Shown: positions 18,789 through 29,080, counted from the stretch's first letter. The stretch: 64,000 bases of DNA from Arsukibacterium tuosuense (GCF_900215315.1 NZ_OBEB01000005.1:248001-312000); one strand, 5' to 3'. Numbers and translations: made by a program. The notes: generated by a model not told the origin, from the letters alone.

Positions 18789-19391
18789 CTACGGAGCTGG
18801 ACAGCCAGCATTTTGCTCGCTGATCACCGCTAATTGGCCGCCTGAACGGATTCTTACATTTCGACTATTCGGGTTGATTGACGCCGTTGGATGACAAACC
18901 CTTAAGGTTGCCTGCAGTGGCAAACGATTACCTGTTCTGAGTAATCCTTGCGGCGTTATTCTAATCTGGTCGCTAGCGTCTGATAACGACTCACTGGCCA
19001 GAACGACTAACTGAGATGATTCCATAGTACCTGCCCGCAGTACGCTACCCGGTTCAATTCCAGCTGGATCGGCTGCCAGCCCGACTATCCAGCCTTGCCA
19101 GCCAGCGGCTGGCGCAGCGCTGCAACTGCTGTTATCTGCAGAGTGACAGAACGCTACCGTTGCATTGCTTTTCACTGCTTCAGTTTTAGCGTATTCAATT
19201 GCAGCCAACAGCAGATTTGCCTGAGCATTTAAGCGATTACCATTTACCAGATTAGCGAAACTCGGTACTGCCACCGTCAGGACAATAGCTAACACGGCGA
19301 CTGTCACCATTAGCTCAATTACGGTAAAACCACGTATCCAGCGGACCGCTGGACGTGGTTTTTGCCTGTTATCTGCAAGCACTAATGCCAT
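18789..19391 (-). CDS. fimU: Minor type IV pilin FimU (GspH/FimT family)
   Basis: A 200-residue GspH/FimT-domain prepilin. The leader is unusually long (21 residues from the ATG at 19391, 25 from 19403), ending WIRG before FTVIELMVTVAVLAIVLTVAVPSF. AEYAKTEAVKSN-like stem residues and CHSADNSSC, WIVGL and ITPQGL are typical FimU/FimT features. It is first in the fimU-pilV-W-X-Y1-E operon. GGAA lies 8 bases before the ATG at 19391, so that start is favoured. The roughly 130-bp leader region upstream, next to the algR-like stop, must hold the operon promoter. No sigma-54 type promoter is seen in it. Confidence 0.88.
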   Translation of the reverse strand: MALVLADNRQKPRPAVRWIRGFTVIELMVTVAVLAIVLTVAVPSFANLVNGNRLNAQANLLLAAIEYAKTEAVKSNATVAFCHSADNSSCSAAPAAGWQGWIVGLAADPAGIEPGSVLRAGTMESSQLVVLASESLSDASDQIRITPQGLLRTGNRLPLQATLRVCHPTASINPNSRNVRIRSGGQLAVISEQNAGCPAP

Positions 19392-19539
19392 AGTGATTTC
19401 CATTTTTAGTTTTATTAAATAAGTAAAAACTTTTTTGTTAGCGTTACCCTAGCAAAACAACATGACTATTCCTACGCGAACACCGACTAAAGGCTTTTTC
19501 AGCCGATAAACGGCATAGCCATAAAATTAGCAATCGATG

Positions 19540-20262
19540 CTAACTCAGATTAAGCTTTAGTGCCTGCTTAACCTGACTAAGCGCTCTGCGGCTGACTTCC
19601 AGCCTGTCGTCCAGCCCTGCTAATTCAATATAGTGTTTACCGTCCGGCGCAGCGCGCAGTGCACTAAAATAATCTCTGTTGATTAGCGTACTTCGATGAA
19701 TGCGCACCAGTTGCTGCGGATAACGTTGCTGCAACTGACTTAAGGTTTGCTCCAGCAATGCCTCGCCCTCAGCAAATACCATCCGGACGTACTTACTGTC
19801 CGCACTGAAATACAGCACTTTACTCAGATTAATTTGCCGTGTCGCTGAACCTAGCTGATAGCTGATTAGCTCATCTTTTGCCGGAGTTCGTTCCAGATGG
19901 GCCCTGGTGCGATTACCAAGCCGGGCCAGCGCGGCACTTAACCGCTCAGCTGAAACCGGCTTTAAAATGTAATCTGCCGGACATACCTGGTAGGCATCCA
20001 GCGCGTGTTGCGGGTGGGCGGTCACGAAAATTATCGCCGGTGGCAATGGCTGGCTGGCCAGCGTTGCGGCAAGTTGCAAACCATCGCCGCCGGGCATTGC
20101 TATGTCCAGTAACAATACATCAGGCTGCAGCTGCTGGCACAGTTGCAACGCCTGCTGGCTGTTTTGCGCCTCACCGACACAACTAAAACCCGCTACAGAA
20201 CCCAGTAAACGTTGCAACCGGGCGCGGGCCAGCGGCTCATCATCTACGATTAATACTTTCAT
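19540..20262 (-). CDS. LytTR-family response regulator, AlgR-like
   Basis: The 240-residue protein has a receiver domain (Asp7-Asp8, phosphoacceptor Asp53 in LLLDIAMPG, Lys in YILKPV) and a LytTR DNA-binding domain (ISYQLG...LYFSADSKYVRMVF, IHRSTLINRDYF, LEVSRRAL). This architecture is that of AlgR, which with FimS/AlgZ activates fimU-pilVWXY1Y2E in P. aeruginosa. Here it lies directly upstream of fimU in the same orientation, with a 4-base overlap with the kinase gene. The symbol is withheld because LytTR regulators are many, but control of the adjacent pilin operon is a strong inference. Confidence 0.9.
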   Translation of the reverse strand: MKVLIVDDEPLARARLQRLLGSVAGFSCVGEAQNSQQALQLCQQLQPDVLLLDIAMPGGDGLQLAATLASQPLPPAIIFVTAHPQHALDAYQVCPADYILKPVSAERLSAALARLGNRTRAHLERTPAKDELISYQLGSATRQINLSKVLYFSADSKYVRMVFAEGEALLEQTLSQLQQRYPQQLVRIHRSTLINRDYFSALRAAPDGKHYIELAGLDDRLEVSRRALSQVKQALKLNLS

Positions 20263-21308
20263 CTGTTGGCGCCAGACTGATTTTTAGGTAACACCAGTTT
20301 AACCCGAAACTTATCATCGACAATACTGTGGTTTAAGCTGGCACTGTCGCCAAAATATAGCTGCAATCGCTGTCTTATATTGGCAAGTGCCACGCCATTA
20401 CTGCGACTTTTATCCAGGGCCGGCACGAACGGATTACTGATAAGAATGGTTACCGACTGGCTACTGTTAATCAGTTCAATATCAATGCTGCCGCCCTGCT
20501 GGCAACTTTCAATGCCATGACGGACCGCATTTTCCAGTAGCGGTTGAATGGTCAGCGCCGGCACCTGCAACTTGGGAATACTGGCCGGCAGTTGCCAGTG
20601 TTGCTGCATCCGCCCGCCAACTCGCCATTGCTCTAATGATAAATATTGCCGGGCCAGCGTCAATTCGTCTGCCAGACTGATTTGCTCACCGGCATGCATC
20701 GCGGCCCGGAACAAATCTGCCAGATCAAGCAATGCCTGCTCGGCAGCCTGACTGTCTTGCTGCGTTAGCTCCGCTGCAGTGTTTAAACTATTGAACAGAA
20801 AATGAGGCTGGATCCGTGCTTGCAATGCGCCTAATTCCGCCCGGCTTTGCGCAGCAAGTTGCTGGTTGCGCTCGGCATGCATCAGGCCCAGTTGAATCGC
20901 CATCAGCCCGACAACCAGCGCAATCATCAGATTAGCCAGAATAAAATGCAGAAAGCTCTGAGACAGCAAAACCCCGGCATCGTGCAGCCAGAGCCAGGCC
21001 AGACCGCTGATAAGCGCCGTGGTTAAAAAAAGCAGCAGCAGGCAACTCGCTGCAATGGTCAGAGGCCGCTGCCGGCTAAGGGCTGGCCGAAGTTTGCAAT
21101 AGGCATAGCCGGATAACAGGGCTATCCAGTATACGAACAAGCTGATCAGGCCTAAACGCTGCCACGGGCTTTCCAGTGTGCCGGGCGCAAAAGCCAGCAT
21201 AATGGCGACTGCCTGTGCCAATACCAGCACTCTGAGCACCATCCGGCCATGACATAAATCGGGTAGTGGGAAAATTGGGTAAGGTGTTGCAGTTGCTGCT
21301 TTATTCAC
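20259..21308 (-). CDS. LytS-type sensor histidine kinase, AlgZ/FimS-like
   Basis: A 349-residue kinase from a GTG at 21308, which has AGGAGC 6 bases before it. The ATG at 21386 would run back into ispH and is not used. There are four to five membrane helices in the first 130 residues, a short coiled linker, and the His_kinase domain with the H-box RIQPHFLFNSLN (His169). The ATPase part contains LLENAVRHGIE and SNGVALANIRQRL, the AlgZ-type N- and G-boxes. No periplasmic sensor domain is present, as in FimS/AlgZ. Overlaps the response regulator by 4 bases. In P. aeruginosa this pair is far from the pilin operon, but here it is adjacent. Confidence 0.9.
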   Translation of the reverse strand: MNKAATATPYPIFPLPDLCHGRMVLRVLVLAQAVAIMLAFAPGTLESPWQRLGLISLFVYWIALLSGYAYCKLRPALSRQRPLTIAASCLLLLFLTTALISGLAWLWLHDAGVLLSQSFLHFILANLMIALVVGLMAIQLGLMHAERNQQLAAQSRAELGALQARIQPHFLFNSLNTAAELTQQDSQAAEQALLDLADLFRAAMHAGEQISLADELTLARQYLSLEQWRVGGRMQQHWQLPASIPKLQVPALTIQPLLENAVRHGIESCQQGGSIDIELINSSQSVTILISNPFVPALDKSRSNGVALANIRQRLQLYFGDSASLNHSIVDDKFRVKLVLPKNQSGANR

Positions 21309-21327
21309 CTTAGCTCCTGTATCCTGT

Positions 21328-22257
21328 CTAGCGCAGCTCTGCCGGAATGGCGAACACCACATTCTCTGGCCGGCCCGGGTTTTCATTCACCGTATGGCCG
21401 CCCCACATTTTCAGCTGGGCCACAACTTGCTGCACTAACACCTCCGGCGCTGATGCCCCGGCAGTAACACCTACTGCTTTAATATTTTCAAGCCAACTTT
21501 GCTGAATATCATTGGCAGTATCAATTAAATAGGCTGTACAGCCCATTTTCTCTGCCAGCTCGCGTAAGCGGTTTGAGTTACTGCTGTTTTTAGCGCCAAC
21601 TACCAATAATAAATCGGCTTTTGATGCTAAATCACGCACGGCGTCCTGCCGGTTTTGGGTGGCATAGCAAATGTCGTCTTTGCGGGGTCCGTCAATATCC
21701 GGAAAACGCTCACGCAGCGCTGCAATCACATCCGCAGTATCATCTACTGATAAGGTAGTCTGGCTGGAATAGCATAACTGTGCCGGGTTTTTAACCTGTA
21801 ACCTTGTCACGTCTTCCACCGACTCGACCAGATAAATGCCCCCAGCCGGGTTATCATACTGGCCCATGGTGCCTTCAACTTCCGGATGGCCGGCATGACC
21901 AATTAAAATACATTCAATCCCTTTACGGCTGGCCCGGGTCACTTCCATATGCACTTTGGTTACTAATGGGCAAGTCGCATCAAAGACTTTTAATCCGCGT
22001 TGCTTCGCATTCTCCCGCACGGCTTGCGACACCCCGTGTGCGCTGAAGATCACAATATTGCCATCAGGCACTTCATTCAGCTCATCAACAAATACCGCCC
22101 CACTGCGACGCAAGCCATCTACCACAAACTTATTGTGGACAACTTCATGCCGTACATAAATAGGATGCTCGTATAATTCCAGTGCCCGTTCAACAATACT
22201 GATAGCGCGGTCGACTCCGGCACAGAAACCACGTGGGTTGGCTAACAAAATGTCCAT
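21328..22257 (-). CDS. ispH: 4-hydroxy-3-methylbut-2-enyl diphosphate reductase
   Basis: 309 residues, normal for IspH. The three iron-sulfur ligand cysteines are in [10 protein letters not shown] (Cys12), [11 protein letters not shown] (near Cys96) and [11 protein letters not shown] (near Cys197). HxxVxH and ExxxT active-site motifs are present ([20 protein letters not shown]). It catalyses the last step of the MEP isoprenoid pathway, making IPP and DMAPP from HMBPP with a [4Fe-4S] cluster. It is the last gene of the conserved ribF-ileS-lspA-fkpB-ispH operon, 4 bp after fkpB. The adjacency to minor pilin genes is shared with P. aeruginosa. Confidence 0.97.
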   Translation of the reverse strand: MDILLANPRGFCAGVDRAISIVERALELYEHPIYVRHEVVHNKFVVDGLRRSGAVFVDELNEVPDGNIVIFSAHGVSQAVRENAKQRGLKVFDATCPLVTKVHMEVTRASRKGIECILIGHAGHPEVEGTMGQYDNPAGGIYLVESVEDVTRLQVKNPAQLCYSSQTTLSVDDTADVIAALRERFPDIDGPRKDDICYATQNRQDAVRDLASKADLLLVVGAKNSSNSNRLRELAEKMGCTAYLIDTANDIQQSWLENIKAVGVTAGASAPEVLVQQVVAQLKMWGGHTVNENPGRPENVVFAIPAELR

Positions 22258-22261
22258 CTGT

Positions 22262-22699
22262 TCAGCTCACTTTTACAATTTCAATATTAAACGTCAGGGT
22301 TTGTCCGGCCAATGGATGATTGAAATCTACCGTGACGGAATCCCCTACCACATCGCGCACTAAACCAGGCAGTTCTGAGCCATCAGGCATAGCAAAGCCA
22401 ATAATACTGCCTACTTTTGCTGGCGCATCGCTGGAAAACTTACTGCGATCAACGTAATAAATGTTATCCGGGTTAGGCATACCATAGGCATCCTGCGGGT
22501 CCAGGGTAAAGGTTTTCTTGTCACCCTCCACCATACCCATCAGATGGGCTTCAAAAGCTGGCGAAATACTATGATCGCCCATTTGTAGCTTAGCCGGTTT
22601 ATTATGGACCCGGGTACTTTCTGCCGCACTGCCATCGGTTAAGGTAATGTCAAAATGGAATATAACGGTACTGTTCGCACCAATTTGTGCCTGCGTCAT
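22262..22699 (-). CDS. fkpB: FKBP-type peptidyl-prolyl cis-trans isomerase FkpB (SlpA)
   Basis: The 145-residue protein has the SlyD/FkpB pattern: [16 protein letters not shown], then the inserted flap [25 protein letters not shown], then [18 protein letters not shown]. There is no His-rich tail, which separates it from SlyD. It catalyses proline isomerisation and acts as a ribosome- or chaperone-linked folding helper in the cytoplasm. Four-base overlap with lspA. The position between lspA and ispH is conserved across gammaproteobacteria. Confidence 0.94.
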   Translation of the reverse strand: MTQAQIGANSTVIFHFDITLTDGSAAESTRVHNKPAKLQMGDHSISPAFEAHLMGMVEGDKKTFTLDPQDAYGMPNPDNIYYVDRSKFSSDAPAKVGSIIGFAMPDGSELPGLVRDVVGDSVTVDFNHPLAGQTLTFNIEIVKVS

Positions 22700-23196
22700 G
22701 CTTTAACCTCGGGTTTACTGCTAAAACTATCCCAAATTAACAATACTGCGCCAATAAAAATAACAGAGTCGGCCAGATTAAATACCGGATAACTCCAACT
22801 CTTATAAAAGACATGGAGCATATCAATGACATAACCGTATATGGCCCGGTCAATTAAATTGCCGATAGCGCCAGCCAATACCAGCGACAGCGCCAGGCTC
22901 AGCTTCAACTGCGCCCGTCCTACCCGGCTCAGCCAGACGGCGATAACAATGCTAATCACCACCGCGATACCGGTAAAGAACCAGCGTTGCCAGCCGCCGG
23001 CATCACTTAAAAAAGAGAAAGCCGCGCCTCTGTTGTAAACGTGTGCCAGCTCAAAAACGGGTAACAATGGAATGCTTCCCTGATACGGAATGGCATGTAA
23101 TACCCACTGCTTTGAGGCCTGATCCAACACAATAAATAGCAGAATAAGCCACCACCAGCGCCAGCCGGTTTCTTTGAGCAACCGCAGCAACCGCAT
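22696..23196 (-). CDS. lspA: Lipoprotein signal peptidase (signal peptidase II)
   Basis: 166 residues with four transmembrane segments. The catalytic aspartates are in GNLIDRAIYGYVIDML and FNLADSVIF; VYNRGAAFSFL is the conserved loop. It removes the signal peptide of diacylglyceryl prolipoproteins at the inner membrane. Substrates visible in this window include MltF, MbnP and MbnH. The ATG shares a base with the ileS stop (TGATG). Confidence 0.97.
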   Translation of the reverse strand: MRLLRLLKETGWRWWWLILLFIVLDQASKQWVLHAIPYQGSIPLLPVFELAHVYNRGAAFSFLSDAGGWQRWFFTGIAVVISIVIAVWLSRVGRAQLKLSLALSLVLAGAIGNLIDRAIYGYVIDMLHVFYKSWSYPVFNLADSVIFIGAVLLIWDSFSSKPEVKA

Positions 23197-26024
23197 CAGG
23201 CAAACTTCCTTTGCTCGCCGCTACCGGCGACATTACTGACACAACGTAAACAGATACCCGGATGCGCCGGATCAGCACCGACATCATGCCGGTGATGCCA
23301 GCAACGCTCGCATTTAGCGGCAGCTGACGCGGTTACCAGTACTTTTAAGCCCGCGATATCAGTGGCAACAGCTTGCTCCGGTGCCGGTTCGCTGCTGACC
23401 TGTGCCGTTGAGGTAATTAACGCAAAGCGTAATTCATCACCCAGTTTGCCTAAAGCAGCAGCCAGTTCAGCGCCAGCATACAATGTTACTTCAGCCTGCA
23501 ATGAGGCACCGATTTTGTCCTCGCGCCGCGCCGCTTCCAGCACTTTATTTACTTCATCCCGTACCTGCAGTACCTGCTGCCAGTATTTATCGTCAAACTG
23601 ACCAGCCGGAACAGTAGCAAGCACGTCATACCAGACATCTGTAAACACATATTTACTGCGCTCGCCTGGCAAGGCCTGCCAGATTTCCTGGGCGGTAAAG
23701 CTCATAATCGGTGCCATCCAGCGCACCATCGCCTCAGCAATATGATACAAAGCAGTTTGACATGACTTACGGGCCAGGCCGGTCTGGTGCGCGGTGTACT
23801 GGCGGTCTTTAATCACATCCAGGTAAAAGCTACCCAGCTCAATAGTACAGAAGTTCATCAGTTTCTGGCTGACCTGGTGAAACTGGTAATTGTCATAAGC
23901 CTCAACAATTTCCTGCTGCAATTTGGCAGCGCGGCTGACCATCCACAAATCCAGCTCAACCATTTCATTAAACGGCACCAGATCGGTTGCCGGGTTAAAG
24001 CCATTCAGGTTTGCCAGCAAAAAGCGTGCGGTATTGCGAATACGCCGGTACTTGTCCGCCGCCCGGTTCAGAATTTCATCTGATACTGTCATCTCAGAGG
24101 TATAGTCGGCCGTAGCCACCCATAACCGCAAAATATCCGCGCCCAGTTTGTTCATGACGTCCTGCGGCGATACCACATTACCTAGCGACTTAGACATCTT
24201 GCGGCCTTCACCGTCTACGGTAAAACCATGCGTCAGTACCTGACGGTACGGTGCATGCGCTTTACTGGCCACGCCGGTCATTAACGATGACATAAACCAG
24301 CCCCGGTGTTGATCCGACCCTTCCAGATATAAATCGGCCTGCTTGGCATGATTAAATTCCGGGCGCTGGTCCACCACAAAAGCATGGGTTACACCGGAAT
24401 CAAACCAGACATCCAGGGTATCACTTACTTTAACGTACTGTGCTGCGCCGTCACCCAACAACTCGCTGGCTTCTAAGTCAAACCAGGCCTGAATACCGCC
24501 CTGCTCTACTTTTTTAGCGACTTGCTCCAGTAATGCCTGGGTATCCGGGTGTAAGGCACCGGTATCTTTATCAACAAACAGCGCGATAGGCACGCCCCAG
24601 GTACGCTGGCGCGAAATACACCAGTCAGGTCGGCCGGCCACCATTTTTTCAATTCGTTGCTGACCCCAGTCCGGGATCCAGCGGGTGTTGCTGATTTCAG
24701 CCAGCGATTTCTGCCGTAAACCTTGTTTATCCATACTGATAAACCACTGTGGCGTCGCCCGGAAAATAATCGGCGTCTTATGGCGCCAGCAATGCGGGTA
24801 GCTGTGTTTGTAGGCTTTATGGACCAGTAAGGCACCGGCGGCTTTTAACGCCTCAACTACGCTGTCGTTGGCTTTAAACACATGCTGGCCGGCAAATAAC
24901 GGGGTATCTGGCAGGTAAACACCATTAGCCCCCACCGGGTTCGCCACTTCCAGACCATATTGCTTGCCGACGACAAAATCTTCCTGACCATGGCCAGGTG
25001 CGGTATGGACACAGCCGGTACCTGATTCAGTAGTAACATGCTCACCCAGAATAACCGGCACATTAAAGTCATAAAGCGGGTGGCGCAGCTGAGCCAGCTC
25101 CAACGCCTCACCTTTACAGAAGCCGAGGGCATGGTAGTGCTCAATATTAGCTCTGGCCATCACGTCAGTAACCAGATCGGTGGCGATAATTAACCGCTCC
25201 GGGCCATTCGGGCCCTGTTCAACCTGCACCAAACTATAATCCAGCTTGGCATGCACGGCTACCGCCCGGTTAGCCGGAATAGTCCAGGGTGTGGTGGTCC
25301 AGATCACGACCGATACCGGGCCCTGGCCACGATGTTGCTCCGGGTGGTCAAATTTATCCACCAGCTGCTCATCCACCAGCGCAAACCGTACATCAATCGC
25401 CGGCGATACTTTGTCCTGATATTCTACTTCCGCTTCCGCCAACGCTGAGCCGCAGTCGGTACACCAATGCACCGGCTTAAAGCCTTGTTGCAAGTGGCCA
25501 TTGTCGATAATCTTTCCCAGTACCCGGATGATGTTAGCTTCAGAGCTGAAATCCATGGTCCGGTACGGATTATCCCAGTCACCTAACACGCCCAGGCGGA
25601 CAAAGTCAGTTTTCTGCGCTTCAATCTGGCTCTGTGCATAGTCACGACAGTGCTGACGGAACTCCGCAACCGATAATTTAACCCCGGGCTTGCCGTGTTT
25701 CTTTTCCACTACCAGTTCAATCGGCAGGCCATGACAATCCCAACCCGGCACGTAAGGCGCGTCAAAATCAGACAGTGTTTTCGCCTTAACGATGATGTCT
25801 TTCAGAATTTTGTTAACAGCATGACCAATATGAATATTGCCGTTGGCATAGGGAGGGCCGTCATGCAGAATAAAGTTTTTCTTACCTTTTTTAGCCGCAC
25901 GGATCTGCTGATACAGGCCATCTGCCGTCCACTCTGCCAGCATTTGCGGCTCGCGCTGAGCCAGATTACCACGCATGGCAAAGGCTGTTTCAGGCAGGTT
26001 AAGGGTATGCTTATAATCGCTCAT
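23196..26024 (-). CDS. ileS: Isoleucyl-tRNA synthetase
   Basis: 942 residues, the bacterial type IleRS length. The class I signatures are [11 protein letters not shown] near residue 58 and KMSKS ([12 protein letters not shown]) near residue 603. The CP1 editing domain includes [14 protein letters not shown]. The C-terminal zinc ribbon CERCWHH...CLRCV holds four Cys. It charges tRNA-Ile and edits Val. No T-box or leader hairpin is seen in the 22-bp gap after ribF, so it is co-transcribed with ribF and lspA. Confidence 0.98.
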   Translation of the reverse strand: MSDYKHTLNLPETAFAMRGNLAQREPQMLAEWTADGLYQQIRAAKKGKKNFILHDGPPYANGNIHIGHAVNKILKDIIVKAKTLSDFDAPYVPGWDCHGLPIELVVEKKHGKPGVKLSVAEFRQHCRDYAQSQIEAQKTDFVRLGVLGDWDNPYRTMDFSSEANIIRVLGKIIDNGHLQQGFKPVHWCTDCGSALAEAEVEYQDKVSPAIDVRFALVDEQLVDKFDHPEQHRGQGPVSVVIWTTTPWTIPANRAVAVHAKLDYSLVQVEQGPNGPERLIIATDLVTDVMARANIEHYHALGFCKGEALELAQLRHPLYDFNVPVILGEHVTTESGTGCVHTAPGHGQEDFVVGKQYGLEVANPVGANGVYLPDTPLFAGQHVFKANDSVVEALKAAGALLVHKAYKHSYPHCWRHKTPIIFRATPQWFISMDKQGLRQKSLAEISNTRWIPDWGQQRIEKMVAGRPDWCISRQRTWGVPIALFVDKDTGALHPDTQALLEQVAKKVEQGGIQAWFDLEASELLGDGAAQYVKVSDTLDVWFDSGVTHAFVVDQRPEFNHAKQADLYLEGSDQHRGWFMSSLMTGVASKAHAPYRQVLTHGFTVDGEGRKMSKSLGNVVSPQDVMNKLGADILRLWVATADYTSEMTVSDEILNRAADKYRRIRNTARFLLANLNGFNPATDLVPFNEMVELDLWMVSRAAKLQQEIVEAYDNYQFHQVSQKLMNFCTIELGSFYLDVIKDRQYTAHQTGLARKSCQTALYHIAEAMVRWMAPIMSFTAQEIWQALPGERSKYVFTDVWYDVLATVPAGQFDDKYWQQVLQVRDEVNKVLEAARREDKIGASLQAEVTLYAGAELAAALGKLGDELRFALITSTAQVSSEPAPEQAVATDIAGLKVLVTASAAAKCERCWHHRHDVGADPAHPGICLRCVSNVAGSGEQRKFA

Positions 26025-26046
26025 CCGTTTTATTCCGTTTTAAAAG

Positions 26047-26997
26047 TTAGCTTACGCTGCTGGCAGTTGTGGCCAGGCGACTAAAATAAGTTTTAGCAGC
26101 ATGCATATCTGCCGTAATTTGTTGCTGTAACGCGGCTAAATCGGCAAAGCGCTGTTCGCTTCGCAGTTTATGGCGCAGGGTTACTGCTATCTGGCTGCCG
26201 TATAAATCGGCTTTAAAATCAAAAAGGTGCGCTTCAAGTTGCTCACGCTGGCCCTGTACAGTTGGCCGGTTGCCAATATTTGCCACGCCTTGAAAACTGC
26301 CATATTTAGTGTCAGCAGTAATGGCGTAAACCCCGCGAACCGGCAGCTTGCGCCGGTATAACCAGACGTTGGCCGTTGGAAACCCTAAATCCCGCCCCAG
26401 CTTACGGCCATGGCGCACCCTGCCGGTTAAACTGAATGGCCGGCCGAGCATTGCCTCAGCTGCTGCTAAATCGTCATGTTGCAGTGCCTGGCGGATCAGG
26501 GTACTACTGACCCGTTGCTGGCCAAGCTTTAAGCTGGATGTACTGGTTAAACCGAACTGATAACGTTCAGCAGCCAGTGCCAGCATGGCAAAGTCACCGG
26601 CGCGGTTATTACCAAACCTGAAATCATCTCCAACGATCAGTTGCTGAGCGCCGAGTTGTTTTAGCAACAGCTGCTCGATAAACGCCTCAGGCTGAATGGC
26701 AGCAAACCGCGGATTAAAATCAACACAGATTAAACGGTCAATACCCAGCTGCGCCAACTGGGTATATTTTTCCCTAAAACGACTTAAGCGGGCTGGCGCA
26801 GCACTACCGGCAAAAAGCTCCAGTGGTTGCGGCTCAAACACCATCACACAAGACGGTAAATTTAACCGGGCGGCAATAGCCTGCACTTTTTGCAGCACAG
26901 CCTGATGCCCCAGATGAACACCATCAAAATTACCTATGGTCAACACGCAGCCATGATGCTGAGGTTGAATATTATGTAAGCCGCGAATTAACTCCAT
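26047..26997 (-). CDS. ribF: Bifunctional riboflavin kinase/FAD synthetase
   Basis: 316 residues. The N-terminal adenylyltransferase domain has GNFDGVHLGHQAV (HxGH motif). The C-terminal kinase domain has GRVRHGRKLGRDLGFPTANV and GVANIGNRPTVQ. It makes FMN and FAD from riboflavin, the cofactor for the three photolyases elsewhere in the window. First gene of the ribF-ileS-lspA-fkpB-ispH run. No FMN riboswitch is visible in the 54-bp gap to murJ. Confidence 0.97.
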   Translation of the reverse strand: MELIRGLHNIQPQHHGCVLTIGNFDGVHLGHQAVLQKVQAIAARLNLPSCVMVFEPQPLELFAGSAAPARLSRFREKYTQLAQLGIDRLICVDFNPRFAAIQPEAFIEQLLLKQLGAQQLIVGDDFRFGNNRAGDFAMLALAAERYQFGLTSTSSLKLGQQRVSSTLIRQALQHDDLAAAEAMLGRPFSLTGRVRHGRKLGRDLGFPTANVWLYRRKLPVRGVYAITADTKYGSFQGVANIGNRPTVQGQREQLEAHLFDFKADLYGSQIAVTLRHKLRSEQRFADLAALQQQITADMHAAKTYFSRLATTASSVS

Positions 26998-27051
26998 GCC
27001 TGCCTTAAGGTTGCCGCTACTGCTTATAAACGCGGCATTATAACCACTAAC

Positions 27052-28626
27052 TTAATTGCTTTCAGCAATAGTTTGCACTCGGAAATGGGATAACCGCACC
27101 CCCAGTAACCATAACATGGCAAAATAGCCGACAATACCCAGCACGCATAATAAAGCCAGGCGGCCCGCCTGTGCCCAGAAGTCCAGCGCCAGCCACACCG
27201 TAAAAGCCGGGCTTAACCAATATAATCCGCCCGCCATCAAACAACTGGCCACAGCTATTTTTGCCAGGAAGAGCCAGCTGCTTTTACTGAAATTAAATAC
27301 CCCTGCCAGCGCCAGGCCACGGTACAGTAAAAAAGCATTTAAACTGGCTGACATGGCCGTGGCTAACGCCAGGCCGACATAACTGAGCCAGGGCGCCAGC
27401 ATCAGGTTAAACACCATATTAGCCACCATGGCAATAATACCAATCCGCACCGGGGTTTTTATATCCTGGCGGGCATAAAAACCAGGGGCTAACACTTTAA
27501 TCAACATAAAACTCAGTAAACCAGTGGCATAGGCCATCAGACTGTATGACACCATTTCTACATCGTGCTGGCTGAATTCACCACGCATAAACAGCAACAT
27601 GATGATCGGCTTAGCCAGCACAATAAGTGCTGCCATTGCCGGTAAGCCAAACATCGCCACAAAACGAATAGCCCAGTCCAGGGTGTGCCTAAACTTTGCC
27701 CCGCTGGCGGTAGCGTGATGTCTGGACAAATTAGGTAATATTACCGTAGCAATGGCAATACCAAATAACCCTAACGGAAACTCGATAAGCCGGTCAGAAT
27801 AATACAACCAGCTAACAGCGCCGGTCAGTAAAAATGAAGCAATCACGGTATCGAGCAATAAATTAATCTGGCTAACCGAAACCCCGAACAAGGCGGGTAG
27901 CATCAGGGTTCGAATTTTTTTAACGTTCGGGTCGCGCCAGCCCCATTTTGGCATCACCAGCAAGCCGGCCTTGGCCAGAAACGGCAGCTGAAATAACAAT
28001 TGTACCAGGCCGCCAATAAATACCCCCCAGGCCAGCGCCATTGCCGGTTCATCAAGCTCTGGTGCCAGGTACAAAGCCGAGCCAATAATAGCAATATTTA
28101 AAAATACCGGGGTAAACGCCGCCACGGCAAAGCGGTTGTAGGTATTAAGTACTGCGCCGCTAAGGGCCACCAGGCTGATAAACCACAAATAAGGAAAGGT
28201 AATTTTCAGCATCAGACTGGCCAGCTCAAACTTATGCGCCTCGGGCCCGTCATTCAACCATTCGATAAACCAGCCCATACCAAATAACAAGGCAATAACG
28301 GGCGAGGCCACTACCCCAAGTAAGGTGACCAGGGTAACTATTACCCCCAGCGTACCGGCCACTTTGGCAATTAACTCCCGTACGGCATCATCGCCATGCT
28401 GGGCTTTTACTTCACTTAATACCGGAACAAAGGCCTGCGAAAAAGCGCCCTCGGCAAATAAACGTCGTAAAAAGTTAGGGATCCGGTTGGCAAAAAAGAA
28501 CACATCGGCCGCCGCACCTGCGCCGACAAAATTTGCTACTACCACATCACGAATTAAGCCTAAAACCCGTGAAATCAGTGTCATAGCACTGACAATTAAG
28601 CCAGATTTCAATAGTTTTCCCGACAC
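27052..28626 (-). CDS. murJ: Lipid II flippase MurJ
   Basis: 524 residues with about 14 transmembrane helices and the MurJ/MviN start (LLKSGLIVSAMTLISRVLGLIRDVVVANFVG). NRIPNFLRRLFAEGAFSQAFVPV is the diagnostic first-loop motif with the essential charged residues. It moves lipid II across the inner membrane for peptidoglycan synthesis. The start is GTG with GGAG 6 bases upstream. Divergent from rpsT across about 175 bp, as in many gammaproteobacteria. Confidence 0.97.
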   Translation of the reverse strand: MSGKLLKSGLIVSAMTLISRVLGLIRDVVVANFVGAGAAADVFFFANRIPNFLRRLFAEGAFSQAFVPVLSEVKAQHGDDAVRELIAKVAGTLGVIVTLVTLLGVVASPVIALLFGMGWFIEWLNDGPEAHKFELASLMLKITFPYLWFISLVALSGAVLNTYNRFAVAAFTPVFLNIAIIGSALYLAPELDEPAMALAWGVFIGGLVQLLFQLPFLAKAGLLVMPKWGWRDPNVKKIRTLMLPALFGVSVSQINLLLDTVIASFLLTGAVSWLYYSDRLIEFPLGLFGIAIATVILPNLSRHHATASGAKFRHTLDWAIRFVAMFGLPAMAALIVLAKPIIMLLFMRGEFSQHDVEMVSYSLMAYATGLLSFMLIKVLAPGFYARQDIKTPVRIGIIAMVANMVFNLMLAPWLSYVGLALATAMSASLNAFLLYRGLALAGVFNFSKSSWLFLAKIAVASCLMAGGLYWLSPAFTVWLALDFWAQAGRLALLCVLGIVGYFAMLWLLGVRLSHFRVQTIAESN

Positions 28627-28727
28627 CCGCTACTCCTTTAATCGCGCCTGGGCTATTTTGGCCCGTTATCACTACCGATTACCAGTAGCTGTAACAATTT
28701 AATTCCTGCACTTTCACGTTAAAGCAT

Positions 28728-28758
28728 TTGACAACGGGCCATTAAATAGGCATATTAT
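28728..28758 (+). promoter_or_regulatory. Probable sigma-70 promoter of rpsT
   Basis: A perfect TTGACA at 28728-28733 is followed by TATTAT at 28753-28758 with a 19-base spacer, or CATATT with 17. It lies about 45 bases before the TTG start of rpsT and points toward it. Confidence 0.65.
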
Positions 28759-28801
28759 GCGGCCTTTAAAGAGTCCGGTTTTAGTTTTTAGGAGTGTTAC
28801 C

Positions 28802-29071
28802 TTGGCTAACATTAAGTCTGCTAAGAAGCGCGCAATTCAATCAGAAAAACGTCGTCAGCAAAACGCCAGTCAACGTTCTATGATGCGTACTTTCATCAAG
28901 AAAACCTACGCAGCGGTATTAACTGCTGACGTAACCGCTTCAACTGAAGCGTTCAACAACATGGTACCTGTAATTGATCGTATGGCGGCTAAAGGCCTGA
29001 TCCATAAGAACAAAGCAGCACGTCATAAAGCTCGTTTAAATGCGCATGTTAAGGCATTAAAAGCTGCTTAA
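28802..29071 (+). CDS. rpsT: 30S ribosomal protein S20 (TTG start)
   Basis: 89 residues, [18 protein letters not shown]..., highly basic, ending [14 protein letters not shown]. This is standard S20, which binds the 5' domain and h44 of 16S rRNA. The start is TTG at 28802 with AGGAG at 28790-28794 (7-base spacing). The upstream in-frame ATG at 28757 overlaps the promoter and is not used. E. coli rpsT also begins with UUG, where the weak codon is part of S20 autoregulation of its own translation, so the same control is likely here. A strong terminator follows. Confidence 0.97.
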   Translation: MANIKSAKKRAIQSEKRRQQNASQRSMMRTFIKKTYAAVLTADVTASTEAFNNMVPVIDRMAAKGLIHKNKAARHKARLNAHVKALKAA

Positions 29072-29080
29072 TTGATAGCG

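Noticed and set aside
19475-19483. AlgR-binding-like GTTCG core upstream of fimU
   Set aside because: Only five bases match the Pseudomonas consensus, too few to call.
26025-26046. T-box or attenuator before ileS
   Set aside because: The gap to ribF is 22 bp and holds no structure.
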